Source of the DNA: an uncultured Bacteroidia bacterium
GTDB taxonomy: Bacteria > Bacteroidota > Bacteroidia > Bacteroidales > Prolixibacteraceae
Reading direction: 5' to 3'
Assembly: GCA_903902325.1 (NCBI GenBank)
Contig: CAIUUO010000177.1
Span: forward strand, 1-32,934
DNA length: 32,934 bases
Part shown: positions 25,357 to 32,934 of the stretch, in pieces
Layout of the letters: each line of letters begins with the position of its first letter
Numbering within the stretch: the first letter of the stretch is position 1
Program-made: the position numbers and the translations under genes
Notes under the pieces: model-generated
Database searches by the model: none
What the model saw: the letters and a program-made list of their open reading frames with translations, nothing else
What the model was told of the DNA's origin: nothing

Positions 25357-26877
25357 ATGAGAATATCGATTTTGTTTTCAGTCTTAACTTTGTTGTCCTT
25401 TCATGTAAATGCTCAACTGCAAAGTCAGGAGCTGCCTTTTCTGAAAGCCAATATCTCGGTTGCTCCGGATCTAAGATCTTCTTTTGCAAAAGATGGCCGG
25501 CTGATTCTGTATGTGACAAAGCAAAATGCAAAAGAACCACGTCAGCGTTCTGAATTATTAATCGCCGTGAACCAAAAAAACTGGAATCCTGATCTCTCCT
25601 ATTGTCTGGATCCCAAAAATAGTGGAGTAGCAGTTTCCGGTATTGAAAAATGGGCAGTTAAACCTTCCGAAACAATCTATTTTCAGGTAGTTTACATGCA
25701 AAATCCTGATGACGGACAGAAAAATGCTGCTGGTAATCTGTACAGTGAAATTGTTTCCGTAATATCCCGGAAAGATCAGGTACTCTCTTTCACGCTTAAT
25801 AAGAAAATACCCGCCGGGGAGATCATTGATCACAAGTTTGTAAAATCTTTCTCCATAAAAAGTAAATTCCTTTCTGACTTTTCAGGTTATCCACGCTATC
25901 TGAAAGCTTCTGTATTGCTCCCTTCAGGTTACTTCAAAAATCCAAACAAATCCTATCCTATCTGCTACAGGGCACCCGGATTGAATGGCAGATATACTGC
26001 CGTAAATGGACTGTTTACCAACAACAATAAATTCACTGATTTCTGGTTTTCAGAAAATTCACCACAAATCATCTATGTTTTTCTTGATTCACAAGGTCCA
26101 TATGGTGATACCTATCAGGTTGACTCAGAAAATAATGGCCCTTGCGGGAAGGCGCTAACCGAGGAGTTGATACCTGAAATTGAAAAAGGGGTAAAATACG
26201 ATCCAAAGACAAAAATGAGATTTCTTACCGGATATTCTACCGGAGGATGGGTATCGTTGGGATTACAGATCTTCTACCCCGACTTCTTTGATGGAACCTG
26301 GTCCTACAGCCCCGATCCTGTTGAATTTGAACATTTCGGTCTGATCAATATCTATGGGGATGAGAATGTTTTCTACAGTCGTTTCGGTTATCTCCAACCT
26401 GCAAATCGAACCATTTATGGAGAACCCAAACATTCGATGAAAGACAAGATAGAAACTGAAAATACATCCGGCAGAACCGGCGATTACCGGACATCAGGAG
26501 GACAATTCGGAGCCTACAATGCTGTTTTTGGACCCCGTGGTACAGATGGTTTACCCACTCTGATGTTTGATCCGGTAACTGGCAAAATTGATCACACTAT
26601 TGCCATACAGTGGGAAAAATATGACCTCAAAAAAATACTGGAGAAAAACTGGTCAACACTCGGACTGAAATTACAAGGAAAAATCTGGATCTGGACCGGC
26701 GACATGGATGCTTTGTACTCCAATGTTGCCACCTGGTTTTTTCAAAAATTCATCGAAAAAACAGAAAATCCCAAATCTGATGCAAAAATCACCTTCACAC
26801 CGATGGCAGGTCATTGTCAGGAGTGGAGCGATGAAAGTGTGCTGAAGATGATTGGCGAAAAAGTGGCAGGGAAATAA
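25357..26877 (+). CDS. Secreted alpha/beta hydrolase, putative carbohydrate esterase
   Basis: This 506-residue protein has a signal ending FHVNAQ (about residue 20). An N-terminal beta-rich domain of unknown type (about 30-160) is followed by an alpha/beta-hydrolase domain (about 165-505) that resembles esterase D/CE1-type enzymes. The nucleophile elbow GYSTGGW gives S294, and H486 in MAGHCQEW is the likely catalytic histidine. D449 or D451 in WTGDMDALYS is the likely acid. Its position among sulfatases and a lyase suggests removal of acetyl or other acyl groups from the glycan before cutting, but the acyl group is inference. It starts 40 bases after the sulfatase relic and belongs to the same transcript. 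Confidence 0.72.
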   Translation: MRISILFSVLTLLSFHVNAQLQSQELPFLKANISVAPDLRSSFAKDGRLILYVTKQNAKEPRQRSELLIAVNQKNWNPDLSYCLDPKNSGVAVSGIEKWAVKPSETIYFQVVYMQNPDDGQKNAAGNLYSEIVSVISRKDQVLSFTLNKKIPAGEIIDHKFVKSFSIKSKFLSDFSGYPRYLKASVLLPSGYFKNPNKSYPICYRAPGLNGRYTAVNGLFTNNNKFTDFWFSENSPQIIYVFLDSQGPYGDTYQVDSENNGPCGKALTEELIPEIEKGVKYDPKTKMRFLTGYSTGGWVSLGLQIFYPDFFDGTWSYSPDPVEFEHFGLINIYGDENVFYSRFGYLQPANRTIYGEPKHSMKDKIETENTSGRTGDYRTSGGQFGAYNAVFGPRGTDGLPTLMFDPVTGKIDHTIAIQWEKYDLKKILEKNWSTLGLKLQGKIWIWTGDMDALYSNVATWFFQKFIEKTENPKSDAKITFTPMAGHCQEWSDESVLKMIGEKVAGK

Positions 26878-26921
26878 TAACAATTAACGGGTATCACAAT
26901 TAAACTTTACAATAGGATCAA

Positions 26922-28271
26922 ATGATAAGCACAAAAAAAATCACATTCTGCCTGGCAATATGCCTGTGTATCGCCGGTTCCCTTTTTGCCCAGGGAAACT
27001 GGACATCCTTGTTTAACGGGAAAAACCTCAAGGGTTGGAAACAACACGATGGTAAGGCAAAGTACGAAGTGAAAGACGGAACGATTTTAGGGACAAGCAA
27101 GTTTGGAACAATCAATAGTTTTCTTTGTACAGAAAAAAATTATGGAGACTTTATCCTGGAATTCGAGTTCAAGGTATCGGATAAGCTCAACTCCGGGGTT
27201 CAATTCAGAAGCGAGAGCAGACCCGATTGCAACAATGGTGAGGTTTATGGTTATCAATATGAGATTGACCCTTCCCAACGTGCCTGGAGTGGTGGAATAT
27301 ATGATGAAGGGCGCCGGAGTTGGCTCTATCCACTGACCAAAAATCCGGGTGCCCGAACTGCCTTCAAAGCCAACGAATGGAACAAGGCAAGGGTTGAAGC
27401 GGTTGGAAAATACATCAAAACCTATCTGAATGGAACGCTTTGCTCCTATCTGCTTGACGACATGACCCTCTCAGGTTTCATCGCCCTGCAGGTCCATCAG
27501 GTGAAAGATCCCAAAAATGAAGGATTAACTGTTGCCTGGCGCAACATCAGAATCTGCACCCAAAATATTGACAAAGAACTCATACCCATCAAATCACCTA
27601 TCTGCCAAGTCAATGGTATTGACAACACCATCTCTGAACAGGAAGCCAAAGAGGGATGGAAGCTGCTTTTTGACGGTAAAACAACACAGGGATGGAAAGG
27701 AGCAAAATTTGGCGATTTTCCTTCCCTGGTCTTTGTTGTTGATAACGGCATGATAAAAATTAAGAAAGCAGAAGTGAACTCAGGTGGGATTATTACCGAA
27801 AAAAAGTATAAAAACTTTGAACTGCTTGTTGATTTTAAGCTTACCGAAGGTGCAAACAGTGGAATAAAGTATTTTGTCAACAGGGACGAAAAAACTGGAA
27901 AAAATTACAACATCGGTTGTGAATACCAGATCCTGGACGACCAACTTCATCCCGATGCCAAACTGGGTGTCAAAGGGAACCGGAAATTGGGATCGTTGTA
28001 TGATTTAATTGCCGCACCCGACGATAAGCCGTTCAGGCCAAAAGCGTTTAACCATGCACGAATTGTCGTTAAAGGCAACAAAGTGGAACACTGGTTGAAC
28101 GATGTGAAAATTGTAGAGTATGAGCGCAATACCCAAATGTGGCTGGCGCTGGTAAACTACAGTAAGTTTGCTGATCTTCCGAATTTTGGTAACGCACCTG
28201 AAGGGAATATCCTGCTACAGGATCATGGTGATGATGTGTGGTTTAAAAATATTAAAATAAGGGAGTATTAA
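26922..28271 (+). CDS. Tandem DUF1080 protein (3-keto-glycoside hydrolase type)
   Basis: This 449-residue exported protein (signal about residues 1-24) holds two copies of the DUF1080 jelly-roll domain (PF06439). The first (about 26-215) opens [18 protein letters not shown], and the second (about 245-448) opens [15 protein letters not shown]. Both keep the family core, for example LNSGVQFR and [11 protein letters not shown]1080 proteins act on 3-keto-disaccharides or 3-keto-glycosides made by GFO/IDH/MocA-type oxidoreductases, and many also bind sugars. No such oxidoreductase gene is in the window, so one or both domains may serve in binding, or the partner may lie further right. Active-site residues were not assigned. 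Confidence 0.85.
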   Translation: MISTKKITFCLAICLCIAGSLFAQGNWTSLFNGKNLKGWKQHDGKAKYEVKDGTILGTSKFGTINSFLCTEKNYGDFILEFEFKVSDKLNSGVQFRSESRPDCNNGEVYGYQYEIDPSQRAWSGGIYDEGRRSWLYPLTKNPGARTAFKANEWNKARVEAVGKYIKTYLNGTLCSYLLDDMTLSGFIALQVHQVKDPKNEGLTVAWRNIRICTQNIDKELIPIKSPICQVNGIDNTISEQEAKEGWKLLFDGKTTQGWKGAKFGDFPSLVFVVDNGMIKIKKAEVNSGGIITEKKYKNFELLVDFKLTEGANSGIKYFVNRDEKTGKNYNIGCEYQILDDQLHPDAKLGVKGNRKLGSLYDLIAAPDDKPFRPKAFNHARIVVKGNKVEHWLNDVKIVEYERNTQMWLALVNYSKFADLPNFGNAPEGNILLQDHGDDVWFKNIKIREY

Positions 28272-28341
28272 TTCTATAGTATTAATTGTCAATAGATAAC
28301 ATATCAAATCCAAAGCATTGACATTCAATATTATTCTTAAA

Positions 28342-29919
28342 ATGAAACTGAAAATTACTTCATTAGTCGCTCTTTCGGCATTAGCCATGAATTTAGTGCA
28401 GGCACAAAAGCCCAATATTATTGTTATTTTGGCAGATGACATGGGCTATTCGGATATTGGATGTTATGGCAGTGAAATTGCCACGCCCAATATTGATCGT
28501 CTGGCAGCCAACGGTTTGCGATTCAGAAGTTTTTACAACAATGGCAAGTGTTGTCCGACAAGAGCCTCCCTGCTAACGGGACTCTACAACCATGAGGTCG
28601 GAGTGGGAAATATGGTCACCAAAGCCGATGTCCCATACCAGGAGGGCTCGTACCAGGGATTTTTAAACAAGCAATGCGTTACCCTGGCTGAAGTTCTCCG
28701 GACAGCCGGGTATTCTACCTATATGTCAGGGAAATGGCATGTTGGAGAGCGCCAAGAACATTGGCCGCTGCAACGGGGGTTTGACAAATACTTCGGACTG
28801 ATCAGCGGAGCCTGCAGTTATTTCGAAATACCAAAGGATCCTCCCCTCCGGACAATGGCCTATGGGAACAAATCCTGGACACCTCCGGCAGAAGGCTTTT
28901 ACATGACAGATGCTATATCTGATTCAGCCGTTGCCTTCCTGAAATCGCATAATCGGACCAAAAGAGATAATCCGTTTTTTATGTATATCGCCTACACGGC
29001 CCCGCATTGGCCGTTGCATGCACTGGATGAGGATATAAAGAAATATGATGGAATCTACGACAAGGGTTGGGATTCAATTCGCAACGAGCGCTACAGAAAA
29101 ATGGTGCGCCTGGGTATCATTGGTGAAAAACTAAAACTCAGTCCACGAACTTCTAAGATTCCTTCGTGGGATGAAGCTGAAAACAAAAAATTGTGGATCC
29201 GAAGAATGCAGGTTTATGCTGCAATGATCGACAGAATGGACCAGGGAATCGGTCGGGTGATCAGCACCCTCGAAAAACTAAAGAAAACTGAAAATACATT
29301 GATCATTTTTCTTTCCGACAATGGTGGCGCCAACGAAAATGCTTCTTCTGAAAATTTTAACAAACCCGGGGTTCTCACGGGTGAAAAAGGATCCAGCGAC
29401 TCCTACAAGGAACCGTGGGCGAATGTTTCCAATACCCCATACAGATATTATAAAAATTGGATGCACGAAGGCGGAATAATTACACCGCTCATTGTCGACT
29501 GGCCAAATGTCCTCAAAGGAAATGGAACCCTGACCAACCAGGTTGGACATGTCATTGACATCATGCCGACACTCCTTGAAGTTGCCGGTGCCAAATACCC
29601 GGAACAATTCAAAGGCAACACCATTAAGAAGTTACGGGGGGTCAGTCTCGTCCCCGCCTTCAGGGGAACTGCTGTTGAGCGAACCAATCCGCTGTTTTGG
29701 GAACATTCCGGAGGGCAAGCCATGCGGCAGGGAAACTGGAAAATAGTCAGGAAAAATAACCGACCGTGGGAACTGTACAACCTGGAAACTGACCCGACTG
29801 AGCTGGTTAACCTGAGTGAAAAAGAATCGGTTCGGCTGAAAAAGATGACCGCACTGTACGAAATGTGGGAAAGGGAAGTAGGCGTAAATGCCTTGAACAA
29901 CAAGACAACTGAAGAATAA
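28342..29919 (+). CDS. S1-type sulfatase (CCPTR active site), S1_4-like
   Basis: This protein of about 525 residues is an exported arylsulfatase-type enzyme (signal about residues 1-22). I chose the ATG at 28342, which opens the signal MKLKITSLVALSALAMNLVQ. An upstream in-frame start at 28318 adds eight residues. The active-site motif is C70-C71-P-T-R, so C70 is the formylglycine residue, with Thr in place of the usual Ser. D32/D33, K132 and H134 in GKWHVGE, SDNGG, and HEGGIITPLIVDWP complete the site. The opening ADDMGYSDIGCYG and the CPTRASLLTG motif fit the S1_4-like group. The next sulfatase starts 26 bases downstream. The sulfate position is unknown. Confidence 0.9.
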   Translation: MKLKITSLVALSALAMNLVQAQKPNIIVILADDMGYSDIGCYGSEIATPNIDRLAANGLRFRSFYNNGKCCPTRASLLTGLYNHEVGVGNMVTKADVPYQEGSYQGFLNKQCVTLAEVLRTAGYSTYMSGKWHVGERQEHWPLQRGFDKYFGLISGACSYFEIPKDPPLRTMAYGNKSWTPPAEGFYMTDAISDSAVAFLKSHNRTKRDNPFFMYIAYTAPHWPLHALDEDIKKYDGIYDKGWDSIRNERYRKMVRLGIIGEKLKLSPRTSKIPSWDEAENKKLWIRRMQVYAAMIDRMDQGIGRVISTLEKLKKTENTLIIFLSDNGGANENASSENFNKPGVLTGEKGSSDSYKEPWANVSNTPYRYYKNWMHEGGIITPLIVDWPNVLKGNGTLTNQVGHVIDIMPTLLEVAGAKYPEQFKGNTIKKLRGVSLVPAFRGTAVERTNPLFWEHSGGQAMRQGNWKIVRKNNRPWELYNLETDPTELVNLSEKESVRLKKMTALYEMWEREVGVNALNNKTTEE

Positions 29920-29945
29920 AGACCAAACATTCCAAAACTATCGAA

Positions 29946-31397
29946 ATGAACAATTCAGTACAAAGTATTTTAAAAAAATATTCGGCAAGAGCTTCTGCAT
30001 TGAGTCTGGTACTCCTGCCTGCCCTGCAGGTTTTCCCTGCCCCTCCCGCACCGAAACCCAATTTTATTCTGATCCTCTGTGATGATCTGGGCTGGACAAG
30101 TAGTTCGCAGGTCATGGATAACCTGATCAGCAACTCAAAGAGCGACTATTACGAAACTCCCAACATCGAAAGACTGGCAACGAAAGGTATCCGGTTTTCG
30201 AACGGATATGCCTCCTGTGCCCTTTGTTGCCCAACCCGCAGGAGCATCCAGTTTGGCCAGACGCCTGCCCGTCAGGGCGATGCACTTTTTAAGGAAAACT
30301 ACCATCCCGATTATAAAAAAGTTACCTCTATTCCACAAATGCTTAAGTCCATCTCTCCTGATTACAGGGCCGCACACTACGGAAAATGGGACTTGCGGGC
30401 CGACATTTTTCCTGAGGATATCGGTTATGATGAAAGTGACGGAAACACCGGGAACAGCAATGGTGATTTGGGTTCAACCAAGGAAACGAAATGGACCGAT
30501 ATATTTCGGAACAATGATCCCAAACGGATTGAAACCATCACCAACAGGGCTGTCAATTTCATGAGCCGCCAGGTAAAAACCGGCCATCCGTTTTATCTGC
30601 AAATATCTCACTATGCCACGCATGTTGATTTCCAAACCACGGAGGAGGCCTATCAGAAATACCTTCAGAAAAAGAAGGGTGCGATCCACAACAATCCCGG
30701 TTTTGCCGGAATGCTGGAAAATCTGGATGGTGCCATTGGTACGATTCTCGACAAAATGGATGAACTCGGGATTTCGGATAATACCTATCTGATCCTGATG
30801 ACAGACAACGGGGGAGTCGAAGCTTTTCCTCCCGTAAAAAACAAGTTTGATCATCCCTCCACCTTCAAAATACCCAGCAACAACTATCCTTTAAGAGGGG
30901 GTAAATGGACCCTGTACGAAGGCGGGATCAGGGTGCCCTTCATGGTAATCGGACCGGGCATTAAACCAGGAAGCCAGTGCGATATTCCGGTTACCGGATG
31001 GGATATTTTGCCTACCCTGGCCGACCTGGCCGGAAATAAAAAACCCCTGCCCGACAATCTGGATGGGACCAGTTTCAGGCCTCTGCTGGAAAACGGAAAT
31101 GGAGACAAATTCAAAAGGCCGGAAGATGAACTTGTATTTCACTATTTTGGAAAGCCACACTCAGCCATCCGTGCCGGCGACTGGAAACTAATCAAATTCT
31201 GGAATCTGAAGAAGATTGAGCTCTACAATTTAAAGGACGATCCGGGCGAATTAAAAGATCTGGCTCCTTCCATTCCGGAAAAGGCAAAAGAGCTGGAAGC
31301 AAGGCTCATGGCATACCTCGAAAAGGTTCATGCTGAAATATTGTATCCTCCAAAGAATGTCAAAGTGAAATCGAAAAACAAAAATAATGATGACTAA
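29946..31397 (+). CDS. S1-type sulfatase (CCPTR active site), intact paralogue of the relic
   Basis: This 483-residue exported sulfatase has a signal or membrane anchor near residues 17-33. The active-site motif is C94-C95-P-T-R, and D46/D47 form the N-terminal metal pair. The catalytic Lys sits in HYGKWDL (K147), where the usual following His (KWH) is replaced by Asp. TDNGG and a GGKWTLYEGGIRVPF stretch are present, so the rest of the active site looks complete. The C-terminus ends in a Lys/Asn/Asp-rich tail. That same tail is found, diverged, in the pseudogene at 24932-25317, so the two arose by duplication. A long inverted repeat lies between its stop codon and the GH28-like gene. Confidence 0.87.
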   Translation: MNNSVQSILKKYSARASALSLVLLPALQVFPAPPAPKPNFILILCDDLGWTSSSQVMDNLISNSKSDYYETPNIERLATKGIRFSNGYASCALCCPTRRSIQFGQTPARQGDALFKENYHPDYKKVTSIPQMLKSISPDYRAAHYGKWDLRADIFPEDIGYDESDGNTGNSNGDLGSTKETKWTDIFRNNDPKRIETITNRAVNFMSRQVKTGHPFYLQISHYATHVDFQTTEEAYQKYLQKKKGAIHNNPGFAGMLENLDGAIGTILDKMDELGISDNTYLILMTDNGGVEAFPPVKNKFDHPSTFKIPSNNYPLRGGKWTLYEGGIRVPFMVIGPGIKPGSQCDIPVTGWDILPTLADLAGNKKPLPDNLDGTSFRPLLENGNGDKFKRPEDELVFHYFGKPHSAIRAGDWKLIKFWNLKKIELYNLKDDPGELKDLAPSIPEKAKELEARLMAYLEKVHAEILYPPKNVKVKSKNKNNDD

Positions 31398-31420
31398 GTC
31401 CACTCCAATAGAAAAGGAAA

Positions 31421-31514
31421 TGCCACAAAGGCTCGAAGACACTAAGGCATCACAAAGATTTGATATTACACTTCTGTCTTGGTGAAACCTTCGTGCCTTG
31501 GTGTCTTCGTGGCA
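31421..31514. repeat. Imperfect intergenic inverted repeat (CTTCGTGG type)
   Basis: The left arm at 31421-31457 contains TGCCAC, an eight-base insertion and GAAGACACTAAGGCA. It pairs with the right arm at 31489-31514, which reads CTTCGTGCC, TTGGTGTCTT and CGTGGCA. It lies inside the PUL, between the last sulfatase and the GH28-like gene. The unit style matches the repeats at 7601-7685 and 1-95. It could fold into a hairpin that reduces read-through into the last gene. Confidence 0.7.
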
Positions 31515-31569
31515 GAAAAGGACGCTTAACCGTAAATCCTGAAAAAAAAACATTGTAAACCATAACAAA

Positions 31570-32934
31570 ATGAAAACCAATTGGCTGATTCTCTCCCTAT
31601 TGCTCTATGCAGCAAGCGGGTTCAGTTCTGAAAAGGACAAAATCATCACTTCCTTTGGCGCAAAAGCCGACGGAGTGACCAACAATGCCGCCTCCATCCA
31701 AAAAGCCATAGATGAAGCTTCTGCCGCCGGTGGAGGAAGGGTAATCGTCCCTCCGGGACTCTTCATGACCGGAACCCTGTTCCTGAAATCAGGCGTGGAC
31801 CTGCATCTTGAACTTGGATCCTGCCTGTTGGGTTCAGACAAGACGAATGACTATGCCACGGGTCGAAAGTCCCTCATCACGGCAAACAATCAAAACAAAA
31901 TCAGTATCAGCGGAACCGGAATTATTGACGGCCAAGGCCAGGAACTGATGCTGGATATCTTCAAAAAACTGAGGAGCGGCGAACTGAAAGAGGATACCAT
32001 CTGGTTGGTGAAAAGGCCTGGAGTGGCCAGGGCTCTGGTCCTCTATTTCCGGTCATGCTCTGAAGTAAAAGTCACGGGAGTTACCTTGAAGAATGCATCC
32101 AACTGGGTGCAGGACTACAGGGAGTGTACAGATGTTTTGATCGACAGGATCAAGGTCCAGAGTACGGCTTATTGGAACAACGACGGACTGGATGTAACTG
32201 ATTCAAAACGCGTTAAAATTACCAATTGCTTCATCAACGCTTCAGACGACGGGATTTGCCTGAAATCAGAAAATCCGAAATCATTCTGTGAGGACATTTT
32301 CATCGACAGTTGCACGGTTCGTTCAAGCGCCAACGGATTCAAACTGGGTACCTCCAATATCGGAGGTTTCAGGAATATCAGGGTACGCAACCTCACGGTT
32401 TTCGATACCTACCGTTCTGCCATCGCACTGGAGTCGGTGGATGGAGGATTTATGGAAAACATCGACATCCGGAACGTGGTCGCAAAGAATACCGGGAATG
32501 CCATCTTTATCCGCCGCGGTCACAGGAACACGACAGGCAAAGTTGGAACACTCAAAGGAGTTTACATCGCCAACGTGAAGGCGGAAATCCCACTATACAA
32601 ACCGGATCAGGGGTATCCGATCGAAGGACCTCCCGATCACCTGAATCCCGGCGTGGATAAAATGCCCAAACGCCCCTCCCACTTCCACATTTACGGACAT
32701 CCTTTCCTTCCCTACAACCTCGTTCCATCCTCCATTGTCGGGGTACTCGGATATCCGGTACAGGATGTCAAACTGGAAAACATTGAAATCACTTACGGCG
32801 GAAAAGCCAGCAAGGAAATTGCCCATATTCCGCTGGATGACATCGGTACTGTTCCTGAAAACGAAGCCGGCTATCCCGAATTCTCCATGTTCGGTGAATT
32901 GCCTGCCTGGGGATTCTATCTTCGCCATGCTGAA
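31570..32934 (+). CDS. GH28-like right-handed beta-helix glycoside hydrolase (partial)
   Basis: The frame is open from the ATG at 31570 to the window end, giving 455 codons with no stop. The last part of the gene is therefore missing. A signal (about 1-19) is followed by the pectate-lyase-3-type opening FGAKADGVTNNAASIQKAID (29-48) and parallel beta-helix coils. The GH28 signature WNNDGLDVT (202-210) and SDDGICLKSE (225-234) keep the catalytic-type Asp residues (D205, D226, D227). The usual GHG histidine site is replaced by ANG (254-256), and IFIRRGHR stands near the expected RIK position. Such proteins are annotated as GH28 in Bacteroidota, and activity on galacturonate-type linkages is the family expectation. 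It follows the inverted repeat and is still on the PUL strand. Confidence 0.82.
   Translation, partial: MKTNWLILSLLLYAASGFSSEKDKIITSFGAKADGVTNNAASIQKAIDEASAAGGGRVIVPPGLFMTGTLFLKSGVDLHLELGSCLLGSDKTNDYATGRKSLITANNQNKISISGTGIIDGQGQELMLDIFKKLRSGELKEDTIWLVKRPGVARALVLYFRSCSEVKVTGVTLKNASNWVQDYRECTDVLIDRIKVQSTAYWNNDGLDVTDSKRVKITNCFINASDDGICLKSENPKSFCEDIFIDSCTVRSSANGFKLGTSNIGGFRNIRVRNLTVFDTYRSAIALESVDGGFMENIDIRNVVAKNTGNAIFIRRGHRNTTGKVGTLKGVYIANVKAEIPLYKPDQGYPIEGPPDHLNPGVDKMPKRPSHFHIYGHPFLPYNLVPSSIVGVLGYPVQDVKLENIEITYGGKASKEIAHIPLDDIGTVPENEAGYPEFSMFGELPAWGFYLRHAE

Larger units (their letters stand above)
9978..32934 (+). other. Polysaccharide utilization locus for a sulfated glycan
   Basis: All genes here run on the plus strand: sigma factor, anti-sigma factor, SusC, SusD, a TIM-barrel protein, four intact S1 sulfatases, one sulfatase relic, a heparinase II/III-like lyase, an esterase-like hydrolase, a DUF1080 tandem protein and a GH28-like protein. 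Nearly all products carry export signals. Four sulfatases mean a heavily sulfated substrate, and the lyase suggests uronic acid residues. The sulfatase-maturation enzyme and an unsaturated uronyl hydrolase are not in view. The locus continues past the right edge. Confidence 0.85.

Noticed and set aside
28342-31397. Loss of sulfatase activity because CCPTR replaces CxPSR
   Set aside because: Threonine at that position occurs in active S1 sulfatases of the arylsulfatase type, and the metal ligands are kept.
1-32934. tRNA, rRNA or transposase genes
   Set aside because: No cloverleaf-like or rRNA-like sequence and no transposase or integrase domain was noticed on either strand. This was by eye and not with a covariance search.

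Overview
The window is a stretch of Bacteroidota chromosome. The evidence is a SusC/SusD outer-membrane glycan importer pair, an ECF sigma factor with a FecR-type anti-sigma factor, LytS/LytTR two-component proteins, lipoprotein and Sec signals of Bacteroidota type, and a TAnnTTTG-like promoter element. The gene mix (many S1 sulfatases, a heparinase II/III-type lyase, DUF1080 and GH28-like proteins) fits an environmental or marine member, possibly of the Marinilabiliales/Prolixibacteraceae. That placement is an impression from gene content and has not been tested.

Region 1 (1-6509, minus strand) reads as one tightly packed operon. In transcription order it holds a TonB-dependent receptor, a polytopic GT-C-like membrane protein, a LytS-type histidine kinase, a LytTR response regulator and a small CDF-like cation transporter. 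Junctions overlap or lie within about 12 bp. The left edge (1-206) holds intergenic repeat material.

Region 2 (6510-9859) holds a divergent intergenic region, the housekeeping gene uppP, a long inverted repeat, and a secreted protein of the GtaA/DUF4965 family.

Region 3 (9978 to the right edge, plus strand) is a large polysaccharide utilization locus (PUL). It starts with sigma and anti-sigma factors, then SusC (with an STN signalling domain) and SusD. A strong intrinsic terminator follows directly after susD. The enzymes after it are a secreted TIM-barrel protein of unrecognised family, a sulfatase, a heparinase II/III-like polysaccharide lyase, a sulfamidase-like sulfatase, a decayed sulfatase pseudogene, a secreted alpha/beta hydrolase, a tandem DUF1080 (3-keto-glycoside hydrolase type) protein, two more sulfatases, and a GH28-like beta-helix protein cut by the window end.

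The likely working model is that glycan binding at SusCD is relayed through the STN domain to FecR, which releases the ECF sigma factor and raises PUL expression. Secreted sulfatases, an esterase and a lyase then trim and cut a sulfated, probably uronate-containing polysaccharide. The exact glycan is not readable from sequence. The most interesting items are the unassigned TIM-barrel enzyme, the collapsed sulfatase paralogue, the internal terminator that splits transport from catalysis, and the receptor/kinase/transporter operon whose kinase and GT-C protein share Pro/Met-rich exposed segments.
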